In this document: piece after piece, positions 1 to 5,705 of the stretch | Position numbering within the stretch: position 1 is the stretch's first letter | How the letters are laid out: each line of letters opens with the position of its first letter | NCBI GenBank assembly: GCA_964354995.1 | Contig: CAYHBQ010000023.1 | Span: 1 to 11,974 of the forward strand | Origin: JBBSZK01 sp964354995 | GTDB lineage: Archaea > Nanobdellota > Nanobdellia > Pacearchaeales > GW2011-AR1 | DNA: 11,974 bases | Direction: 5' to 3' | Position numbers and translations under genes: made by a program | Notes under the pieces: generated by a model | Databases searched by the model: none | Told to the model about the DNA's origin: nothing | Seen by the model: only the letters and a program-made list of their open reading frames with translations

Positions 1-2511
1 TTCCGATAAATAATCAGGTTCACGATTTTTTCTTTTTCTAAATGAACAATAATCATGAAATGATTTGTTCCAAGAAGAAACAACAGGATCGCATTTGAAA
101 CCTATAGAATTAAGTTTGTTAATTCTATCCTGAGAAATCTTTGCTTTATTGTACCTCATCCTCTGCGTGTTCGCCCATAGCCCAATGAATCTCTCAGATT
201 CATTTTTAGGAATAACTCTCGATGGTTCTATATTATACTTCTTTTTGAATTCCTTGTAATCATTAAATGACTGTTCCCATGAGGTATCGAGAATGTCCCA
301 GGTAAAACCTATAGAGTTTAATTTTTCTAATCTTTGTATAGGTAAAATTCCTTTATTGCAATCATTTCTTTGTTTACTAGCCCATCCGTTAAGTGACCTT
401 TCATGCTCATCTTTCGAAGCATGATGTGGTTCTTTTCCACGTATTTCCTTAAAAGATTTATATGCGCCAAAACGTTCATCCCAAGATTGACCCACTATAT
501 CTAATGTTTTAACACTTATCTGCTCGACAAATTCGAGAACGTCTATATTTTTAGGTAATATGCTATCTGAAAGATCGAAGATGTTGCCTAAATCGGCCCT
601 CAATGCTCTTTCTTCTGCTTGCTCTCTTGATTTAAGGCTTCCGAATCTCTTCTTTCCTTTAAGTTCTTGTAATTCTTCGATTATGTGGCTTAATCTAGCG
701 TCTTGATCTTTCATAGCCTGTACTACGTCCCAAACTTGCCTAAATGAGGAACTTTCTATTATTTTTTCAGCATCGGTTTCATCCTTAATAAAAACTGGAA
801 TAATGATATAACCATATTTTGTTGGCTTTTTCCTAATTGCTCGACCTACGGCTTGTACTATATCTATAATGTTTTGTTTAGGATCAACAAAGTATACTCC
901 ATCAATGGCAGGTACATCTACTCCTTCAGTTAAACAACGAGCGTTCGTTACTAGAGATTTATTTTGTGCAATAAATTCAGATAAGATTTTACTTCTCTGA
1001 TAGGTTGGATATTGTCCACTTATATGATATGTCCTTACATCTTCTGTTTCTTTTTTATGTGATTTCAAAAGCTCAATCGTTTTTTCAACAAGTGATTGAA
1101 ATTCTTTTGCTCTAGATATTCGTGAATGAAATGAAATAACATGATTTGCTTCATTAAATGATTTTAACAAAGCCCAAACTTTTGCAAGCTCATCTGCGGT
1201 TATTTCTTTTCCAAGTATTTCTATCCAATATCTTCTATCAATCAGTTCTTTAATTTCATCATTGGTTACAGTAATAATCTTGATCTTATATTCGCTCAGT
1301 AAATTAAGTTTAATTGCTTCTCCAAATTTAATCTCGTGAAATACATTGCCATATAATGAAGAGTCGTCCATTGAACAAAGCAAAATCTCTTCCTCTTTTG
1401 CACGGCTTTTAATATGTGGTGCGTAGAGTTTAGGGGTAGCAGTCATGAACAGCTTTTTCTGCGTCGGGATATCAAGCGCCTTAGCAAACAAATGTTCGCG
1501 TTTACTTGCAGTTCTGTGTGCTTCATCAAATACTCCCAAATCAAAGGAAAATTTAGGTAAATTTTTTACTGCTTCAAGTATTACTTCAGCGCTTTGATAA
1601 GTTGAAAAAATAATTTTATCTTTGTTTGTAGGTTTTAAAAATTCAGCGATTTCTTGTGGATTTGTGGTTACTGGTACTCCTAATTCAGTAACGTCTACGA
1701 GAGATTCATCTAATTCTTGAGCAGTTCCTGAAATAGATTGTTCACTACAAACACATTTAATCGAAAAGTTTGATGATTTATGTTTTGTCCACTCTTCAAG
1801 AATTTGTTTTAATAATGAAAGGCTAGGCACATAGACAATAGTGTTCTTTGGTTTCAACTTTTCTTTAATCCATAAAGAAGTTAGTGTTTTACCCGTACCA
1901 CATGCATGGATCATCTGTCCAAGATTATTATTTTCGAAATGATCTAGCGCTGCTTGTATTGCTTTAACTTGATGGGGCCGTGGTGAAAATTTGGGTTGTT
2001 TGACGGTTTGGTCCTTTAGGAAGGATTTGATGGCTACAAAGTCTTCTTCGGTTAAAGCTTCAAATTCATTTCTCAAAATTGAAGAAAAATTAGCAAGCGT
2101 TGTGTGCGGATGAAGCACTTTACTTACGTTACTCATTACCATCGTAAAGGCTGCCTTTTCACTTGCAGCTCTAAATGTGCTTAACTCAGTCCAAGTTAAT
2201 TGGTCTGATTGTCGAAACTTAACTTGTATAGTCCACAAATCGTCTGAATCGGTTATTCCTACGATATCTATTCCGTAATCTTTGCCGATTCTAAGGTTAA
2301 GTCTGTCAAGAGTGGTGGCATCGATGTCCTTGAATAATTGAATAGACTTGAATGCCTGCTTTTTGTAGATGACTTTGAGATAGGTTTGACAAAAGAGCTC
2401 AAAAAGATCTCCCTTATCTTTATCTGAGGGAAGATTGGCCAATTTTGCTTCAATGTCAGCAAAATCCTTAGTATCTTCTAGAAATTTTAACAAATCTTGT
2501 TTTGTTCGCAT
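1..2511 (-). CDS. PD-(D/E)XK nuclease-like / SF2 DEAH-box helicase with helicase-associated repeats (3' end beyond window)
   Basis: An uninterrupted frame of 837 codons starts at ATG 2511 and is still open at position 1, so the C-terminus is missing. Residues 38-100 look like an Mrr-type restriction endonuclease fold: acidic residues at D78 and D82 (DYGID), then Q96-V-K98. Residues 175-600 are a superfamily 2 helicase core: motif I ACGTGKT at 203-209, motif II DEAH at 329-332, motif III MTATP at 356-360, motif V around TEGVDVPA (near 529), and motif VI QAVGRAIR at 553-560. From about residue 670 there are tandem helicase-associated repeats with a 68-69 residue period, starting at W677, W745 and W814; the third is cut by the window edge. 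The layout matches DEAD/DEAH helicases of restriction-like or mobile-element type; a defence role is inference. The gene is visibly more AT-rich than the GTPase and surface genes and lies next to the 3' end of a tRNA gene, so acquisition by transfer is plausible. Confidence 0.9.
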   Translation of the reverse strand, partial: MRTKQDLLKFLEDTKDFADIEAKLANLPSDKDKGDLFELFCQTYLKVIYKKQAFKSIQLFKDIDATTLDRLNLRIGKDYGIDIVGITDSDDLWTIQVKFRQSDQLTWTELSTFRAASEKAAFTMVMSNVSKVLHPHTTLANFSSILRNEFEALTEEDFVAIKSFLKDQTVKQPKFSPRPHQVKAIQAALDHFENNNLGQMIHACGTGKTLTSLWIKEKLKPKNTIVYVPSLSLLKQILEEWTKHKSSNFSIKCVCSEQSISGTAQELDESLVDVTELGVPVTTNPQEIAEFLKPTNKDKIIFSTYQSAEVILEAVKNLPKFSFDLGVFDEAHRTASKREHLFAKALDIPTQKKLFMTATPKLYAPHIKSRAKEEEILLCSMDDSSLYGNVFHEIKFGEAIKLNLLSEYKIKIITVTNDEIKELIDRRYWIEILGKEITADELAKVWALLKSFNEANHVISFHSRISRAKEFQSLVEKTIELLKSHKKETEDVRTYHISGQYPTYQRSKILSEFIAQNKSLVTNARCLTEGVDVPAIDGVYFVDPKQNIIDIVQAVGRAIRKKPTKYGYIIIPVFIKDETDAEKIIESSSFRQVWDVVQAMKDQDARLSHIIEELQELKGKKRFGSLKSREQAEERALRADLGNIFDLSDSILPKNIDVLEFVEQISVKTLDIVGQSWDERFGAYKSFKEIRGKEPHHASKDEHERSLNGWASKQRNDCNKGILPIQRLEKLNSIGFTWDILDTSWEQSFNDYKEFKKKYNIEPSRVIPKNESERFIGLWANTQRMRYNKAKISQDRINKLNSIGFKCDPVVSSWNKSFHDYCSFRKRKNREPDYLSE

Positions 2512-2532
2512 ACAAGTATAAACGTTTCGTGG

Positions 2533-2538
2533 TTAAAA
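2533..2538 (-). promoter_or_regulatory. Box A (TATA-like) of the helicase gene
   Basis: TTTTAA on the minus strand is centred about 25 bp before ATG 2511. Archaeal box A normally lies about 26 bp before the transcription start, so the mRNA would begin at or near the start codon. A second AT-rich match (TTTATAC) closer to the ATG is too near to serve. Confidence 0.45.
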
Positions 2539-2548
2539 GTTTATTGAG

Positions 2549-2580
2549 GGTTCTTGTAGCTAGCCACTACCCCATGAACC
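2549..2580. repeat. Interrupted inverted repeat between tRNA-Glu and the helicase gene
   Basis: GGTTC (2549-2553) pairs with GAACC (2576-2580), and inside it GTAG pairs with CTAC around a 7-nt loop. The two stems are separated by unpaired bases. It could be a transcript-end structure for the tRNA, an element border, or chance. Function unknown. Confidence 0.4.
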
Positions 2581-2596
2581 TGCCACTTTGTCCTTA

Positions 2597-2669
2597 TGCC
2601 CCTGCCGGGATTTGAACCCGGGTTTTCGCCGCGAAAGGGCGACGTCCTTGGCCACTAGACTACAAGGGC
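2597..2669 (-). tRNA. tRNA-Glu (anticodon UUC)
   Basis: The 73-nt cloverleaf folds fully. The acceptor stem is GCCCTTG with CAGGGGC, including one T-G wobble. The D stem is GTC/GAC, as in other tRNA-Glu. The anticodon stem TCGCC/GGCGA has loop CTTTCGC, giving anticodon TTC at 2635-2633. The variable region is 4 nt, the T arm is CCGGG-TTCAAAT-CCCGG, and the discriminator is A73 at 2597. No CCA is encoded and there is no intron. It is transcribed toward the helicase gene, so its 3' end faces that AT-rich gene. Confidence 0.96.
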
Positions 2670-2693
2670 ATTTTGGAACGAGTTGAAAAGCGG

Positions 2694-2700
2694 TTTTAAA
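2694..2700 (-). promoter_or_regulatory. Box A of tRNA-Glu
   Basis: TTTAAAA on the minus strand is centred 28 bp before G1 of the tRNA. Transcription would then start within a base or two of the mature 5' end, leaving little or no leader for RNase P to remove. Confidence 0.7.
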
Positions 2701-2738
2701 CGTTACTATTCGCATGGGGCGTCTGCAAAACGGAAGGG

Positions 2739-2745
2739 TTAAAAA
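2739..2745 (+). promoter_or_regulatory. Probable box A of the first methyltransferase gene
   Basis: TTAAAAA is centred at 2742, which predicts a start near 2768. That is about 30 nt before ATG 2798 and almost on the ATG of an 11-codon leader ORF at 2766. AGAGG at 2787-2791, six bases before ATG 2798, may act as a weak ribosome binding site. Confidence 0.45.
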
Positions 2746-2765
2746 GGACGTTATTTTCGAAGACT

Positions 2766-2801
2766 ATGCAGAAGAATTTTGTTCTTAGAGGCTATGTATG
2801 A
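2766..2801 (+). other. Possible 11-codon leader ORF overlapping the methyltransferase start (ATGA)
   Basis: ATG at 2766 opens an 11-codon frame that ends in TGA at 2799-2801, overlapping ATG 2798 by the classic ATGA. The predicted transcription start falls almost on its ATG, so it could be read leaderlessly and couple translation to the next gene. Its peptide end (VLRGY) echoes the start of the downstream protein (VRRGY), so it may instead be the scar of a small duplication. No direct evidence that it is translated. Confidence 0.3.
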
Positions 2802-2846
2802 AAATTAACTCATTAATTTTTAGAGAGCTTGTTCGTAGAGGCTATT
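2779..2846 (+). repeat. Short direct repeat flanking the methyltransferase start
   Basis: An 18-bp segment at 2779-2796 recurs at 2829-2846 with one mismatch (core TAGAGGCTAT), 50 bp apart. One copy lies in the leader, the other in codons 11-17 of the gene. Confidence 0.6.
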
Positions 2847-3742
2847 CGTTGGAAGGCAAGACGCGGATTTGGAATATTGCTGATTCGAAGTTGTGGTATA
2901 TAACTCCTGAGCAGGCGAAGGCATATTTGGAACTTACTCAGCATCCAGGTTATCAGAAAGAGGTCAGACCTAAGGAATCTCAATTAATGCAACGGCATTT
3001 TATAGATATTCTTTCCGTGTTGAAGTCTAATTCTGTAAATCTTATCGATCTGGGATGTGGCGACGGTACGAAGGCTGCTTTTTTGATAGAGAAGATGCGT
3101 AACAAGAATAAGGTTAGGTATTATCCTATCGATATTAGTGGATATATGGTAAAGGCTGCAATAAATAATGTTCGTCATCTTGAGAATGCAGAGGTTGTTG
3201 ATGTTGGTTGGAATATTTCCGATTTTGAAAATCTTCAGAATATATCTAGGCTTTTCGATAAGAAAGCTTTCAAGAATAATCTGTTTATGCTTATGGGGAA
3301 CACCTTGGGTAATTTTGAAATCCACGAACTTCTCTATGAAGTTAAAGAGAGTATGCAAGAGGGAGATTTCTTGTTAATTGGTAATGGGTTAAATAACCAC
3401 AATGTTGAGGAAGGCATTGTTAAGGCATGCAAAGAGAATCCCGGTTTTGAAAAAATGTTTCGATACATTCCTCTTCAATTGGGCCTCTCCAAAGAGGACG
3501 TTGGCTTTGATATAAGATTCAGGAATTCTCGTATTGAGTTTTATTTTGTACTTGCTGAAGATACCACCGTTTCTTTTCAGGAGAAACGTGTTCAGTTTTA
3601 TAAGGGCGATCAGATAGTCGTTGGCATATCCTATCATTATCCGAAGGAAGAATTTCTCTCTTATCTTAAAATGTATTTTGGCAATGTTAAACTTTACGTC
3701 TCTGATGATGGGTCCTACGCCCTTGCACTCTGTCAGAAGTAG
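2798..3742 (+). CDS. EgtD-like (Methyltransf_33 family) SAM-dependent methyltransferase, copy 1
   Basis: The 314-residue protein has a class I methyltransferase core. Motif I, which binds SAM, is IDLGCGDG (83-90), and motif II is PIDIS (110-114). GNTLGNFE (167-174) matches the histidine-specific methyltransferase family signature (GSxIGNF). IGNG (194-197) marks a further core strand. RIEFYF (near 225) and DQIVVGISYHY (261-271) correspond to the EgtD C-terminal subdomain. EgtD trimethylates histidine for ergothioneine, but here the glutamate of the usual TEIS segment is Gly (VGIS), so the substrate is probably different; this comparison is from memory of the family. The conserved N-terminal block (RIWNIADSKLWYIT) is shared with the next gene. 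Copy 2 follows 44 bp downstream with its own promoter. No ergothioneine partner genes lie nearby. Probably cytoplasmic, with no signal peptide. Confidence 0.8.
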   Translation: MKINSLIFRELVRRGYSLEGKTRIWNIADSKLWYITPEQAKAYLELTQHPGYQKEVRPKESQLMQRHFIDILSVLKSNSVNLIDLGCGDGTKAAFLIEKMRNKNKVRYYPIDISGYMVKAAINNVRHLENAEVVDVGWNISDFENLQNISRLFDKKAFKNNLFMLMGNTLGNFEIHELLYEVKESMQEGDFLLIGNGLNNHNVEEGIVKACKENPGFEKMFRYIPLQLGLSKEDVGFDIRFRNSRIEFYFVLAEDTTVSFQEKRVQFYKGDQIVVGISYHYPKEEFLSYLKMYFGNVKLYVSDDGSYALALCQK

Positions 3743-3757
3743 CCATCTTTCCAAACG

Positions 3758-3765
3758 TATAAATA
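3758..3765 (+). promoter_or_regulatory. Box A of the second methyltransferase gene
   Basis: TATAAATA is centred 25.5 bp before ATG 3787, predicting a leaderless mRNA. Copy 2 can therefore be expressed independently of copy 1. Confidence 0.8.
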
Positions 3766-3769
3766 GAGG

Positions 3770-3786
3770 TTTTTGCTGATTTTTTT
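3770..3786 (+). terminator. Possible T-rich terminator of the first methyltransferase gene
   Basis: Two T runs, the second of seven T, follow the stop codon of copy 1. Archaeal RNA polymerase can stop on oligo-T without a hairpin. The tract also lies between box A and ATG of copy 2, so it may simply be spacer. Confidence 0.35.
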
Positions 3787-4719
3787 ATGTTCGAACAACT
3801 CGTTTTAAAAGAGTTAATTAAGAACGGGTATTCTAAAGAGCGGGGCAGGCGCGTGTGGAATATTGCTAATCATAAGCTTCTTTACATAACTCCGCAGCTT
3901 GCTCAAGGATTTCTTAACTTGGAGCGTTGGCCACGGTACAAGCTCAATGTGGTCGATCGGGAACTTGACTTGATTCGTTTTCATGTACCTCGTTTTTTTG
4001 ATGGGGCTCGGGGAAAACTTGACGCTGTCGATTTTGGGTGCGGAGATGGAAAAAAAGCAGAGGTTTTTGTAACGTCGCTTCCTTCCACGATTAAGACAAA
4101 ATATTTTCCGGTTGATGTCAGTCTACCTCTGATTCATCTTGCCAAAACACGGTTACAGGCACGAGCGTCGCGAACGTTTTCCGTAGGGCATTCTTACGTT
4201 GAGGACTTTTCGTCTCCCGATAAGCTGGTCAAGCGAATGAGGGCTCGGTCTGATGCTCGCGCCGCGTATCTCCTTTTTGGCAGTACATTGGCTAGTTTCG
4301 ATATTAATCAGTTTCTTTTCTCTATGAGTCGCGCTATGGCTCATGGGGATATGTTGATTATTGGGAATGGAATTCGTACAGGAAAACGATTCTCGGGTAT
4401 TGAAAAATATCGACAGCCTATGTTCAATGAATGGTTTTTTTCACTTATGGCGGGACTTGGTTTTTCCTCGTCAGAGGTGCGTTATGATGCGCGATTTGCT
4501 AACGGGCGTCTTGAGTTCTTTTATCATATCAAGCAGGATAAAGTGTTTGTGTGCGAGGGCAAACGTATAAGATTCAAGGCGGGCGATGAAATAGTCGTTG
4601 CTATTCAATACAAATATTATGCCCAAGAATTGGAAACGTTTTGTAAAATGTATTTTTCACACGTGCGTTTTTTTAAAGATAAGGCAAATGAGTGTTCGCT
4701 GATATTTTGCATAAATTAA
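3787..4719 (+). CDS. EgtD-like (Methyltransf_33 family) SAM-dependent methyltransferase, copy 2
   Basis: The 310-residue protein aligns with copy 1 over its whole length. Shared landmarks are NGYS...WNIA near residues 13-27, VDFGCGDG (81-88, SAM-binding motif I), PVDVS (108-112), GSTLASFD (165-172), IIGNG (181-185), RLEFFY (231-236) and DEIVVAIQYKY (257-267). The family Asn in the GSxxGN signature is Ser here (LAS), and the EgtD-type Glu and Ser of TEIS are Ala and Gln. Its pocket therefore differs both from EgtD and from copy 1. Base composition is more GC-rich than copy 1, pointing to an old duplication or separate arrival. Its stop lies 10 bp from the convergent secreted-protein gene. The methyl acceptor cannot be read from sequence. 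Confidence 0.8.
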   Translation: MFEQLVLKELIKNGYSKERGRRVWNIANHKLLYITPQLAQGFLNLERWPRYKLNVVDRELDLIRFHVPRFFDGARGKLDAVDFGCGDGKKAEVFVTSLPSTIKTKYFPVDVSLPLIHLAKTRLQARASRTFSVGHSYVEDFSSPDKLVKRMRARSDARAAYLLFGSTLASFDINQFLFSMSRAMAHGDMLIIGNGIRTGKRFSGIEKYRQPMFNEWFFSLMAGLGFSSSEVRYDARFANGRLEFFYHIKQDKVFVCEGKRIRFKAGDEIVVAIQYKYYAQELETFCKMYFSHVRFFKDKANECSLIFCIN

Positions 4720-4729
4720 TATTTAGACG

Positions 4730-5407
4730 TTAAGGAGTCTTGAAAGGTAAACTTCTGTTATCACAGATAACGGCGTCGTCGTAGTCAAAGTGCAGTTTTC
4801 CATTGTGTCCTGTATGCGTGTTGATAGTCAAGGTATAGGGTTGTGAATTTCCTGTAAATGTGTTTATTACAACAGCTCCGTTTGGTCTGACGGCAGTCAT
4901 TTTTACTTGATTTGGAAAGAACTCGTATTTGATATTGTATGTACCTACTTCGTCACCTAAATCTCCAAGACCATTCCAATATCCTATAACACCACATCCC
5001 GCATAGTCACATTGCTCTAATTGTGTTGGAGGATAATTTCCGTTTATTAAAGGTTGAGAGGCGTGATTTCCACTTCCGTTTTGAACTATTACTTTATATG
5101 AGAACGATTCTCCTGCCACGAATTGTCTTCGTGGTGCAAGGTTTGTTTCTCTATCTTCTTCTATTTTTTCTTGAATATGATATGCTCCTTCTTCTCGATT
5201 TACAAAATGTTCGTCTGTAAACGGAGTGCCGTGAAATGTGTTGCTCTCATCCCAGATTACTGCATTCAGACTTCCCGATGAAAAATCATCGTATGTTCTA
5301 CAGGATAGGGGTGGAGACAAGGCAGACCCTTGTTTATTGTTTGCAGCATACATAATTACGGATACGAGAAAAAAGATCGCAACCCAACCCTTCCAGTTTT
5401 TACTCAT
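4730..5407 (-). CDS. Secreted or membrane-anchored ConA-lectin-like protein
   Basis: The 225-residue protein has one N-terminal hydrophobic segment (about 7-21) after a short basic start. This is a signal peptide or uncleaved anchor, so the rest lies outside the cell. The body from YDDFSSGSLNAVIWDE (39-54) to KLHFDYDDAVI (204-214) has the opening and closing strands typical of LamG/DUF1349-like jelly-roll domains, which bind or cleave glycans. Cysteines at about 36, 133, 138 and 215 may form two disulfides. No catalytic signature is evident, so binding rather than hydrolysis is more likely. ATG 5407 is supported by a box A about 24 bp upstream. A family-level call made by eye; the exact domain is uncertain. 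Confidence 0.7.
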   Translation of the reverse strand: MSKNWKGWVAIFFLVSVIMYAANNKQGSALSPPLSCRTYDDFSSGSLNAVIWDESNTFHGTPFTDEHFVNREEGAYHIQEKIEEDRETNLAPRRQFVAGESFSYKVIVQNGSGNHASQPLINGNYPPTQLEQCDYAGCGVIGYWNGLGDLGDEVGTYNIKYEFFPNQVKMTAVRPNGAVVINTFTGNSQPYTLTINTHTGHNGKLHFDYDDAVICDNRSLPFKTP

Positions 5408-5427
5408 ACTATCCAGAATTTTGTTGA

Positions 5428-5434
5428 TTTAAAT
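5428..5434 (-). promoter_or_regulatory. Box A of the ConA-like protein gene
   Basis: ATTTAAA on the minus strand (within GTATTTAAATC) is centred about 24 bp before ATG 5407, again predicting a leaderless transcript. Confidence 0.65.
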
Positions 5435-5471
5435 ACATTTGGCACATCGTTAACCAAATCCTTTATTTACA

Positions 5472-5595
5472 TGAGCCTACCCGGATTTGAACCGGGGACC
5501 CCCGCCTTTCTTCGAATTTTTTCGATGAAAATGGCGCCCTCACGAGCGCGTATCTTATAAGAGCGGTGCTCTAAACCGGGCTGAGCTATAGGCTC
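5472..5595 (-). tRNA. tRNA-Ile (anticodon UAU), with a 48-nt intron at position 37/38
   Basis: The 124-nt gene gives a 76-nt mature tRNA. The acceptor stem GAGCCTA/TAGGCTC is perfect. D stem is GCTC/GAGC, anticodon stem CCGCT/GGCGG (one T-G pair), variable loop GGGTC, T arm CCCGG-TTCAAAT-CCGGG, discriminator A73 at 5472, and no encoded CCA. Exon 1 is 5595-5556, intron 5555-5508, exon 2 5507-5472. The spliced loop CTTATAA places TAT at 5559-5557, reading the Ile codon AUA. The splice point is ambiguous by one A without changing the product. CTT of the loop can pair with AAG near the intron 3' end, next to an AAA bulge, so the bulge-helix-bulge is present but relaxed. A UAU tRNA-Ile is unusual; most archaea read AUA with a modified CAU tRNA. 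Confidence 0.88.
5508..5555 (-). other. tRNA-Ile intron
   Basis: This 48-nt insertion directly 3' of A37 is the usual archaeal intron site. It would be removed by the tRNA splicing endonuclease (EndA). It contains GCGC...GCGC, which can form a short stem, and an A-rich 3' half. Confidence 0.85.
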
Positions 5596-5615
5596 GGGAA
5601 AATCAGCGTTGAAGC

Positions 5616-5624
5616 ATATTTAAA
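5616..5624 (-). promoter_or_regulatory. Box A of tRNA-Ile
   Basis: TTTAAATAT on the minus strand is centred 25 bp before G1 of the tRNA, placing the transcription start at the mature 5' end. Confidence 0.75.
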
Positions 5625-5676
5625 ACTGTGCTCGCGCGCCCTCATTTGTATCTTCTCCTTTTTGTGCAGGCTTAGG

Positions 5677-5684
5677 TATAAAAA
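5677..5684 (+). promoter_or_regulatory. Box A of the Obg-like GTPase gene
   Basis: TATAAAAA is centred 25.5 bp before ATG 5706, so the mRNA should be leaderless. There is no ribosome binding site before the ATG. Confidence 0.85.
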
Positions 5685-5705
5685 CCGTTTGCTTCTTCAT
5701 CGTTT

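Noticed and set aside
2268..2462. 64-codon minus-strand frame
   Set aside because: It lies inside the helicase gene in another frame; the long helicase frame carries the nuclease and helicase motifs.
2597..2670. tRNA-Glu with a T1-A72 pair (74 nt)
   Set aside because: Shifting by one gives G1-C72, a seventh acceptor pair G7-C66 and discriminator A73, the standard form.
5330..5560. Plus-strand frame covering the tRNA-Ile region
   Set aside because: It reads through the opposite-strand tRNA and the secreted-protein start; no coding features.
5553..5562. CTTATAAG palindrome as an operator
   Set aside because: It is the anticodon loop and intron junction of tRNA-Ile and is explained by that gene.
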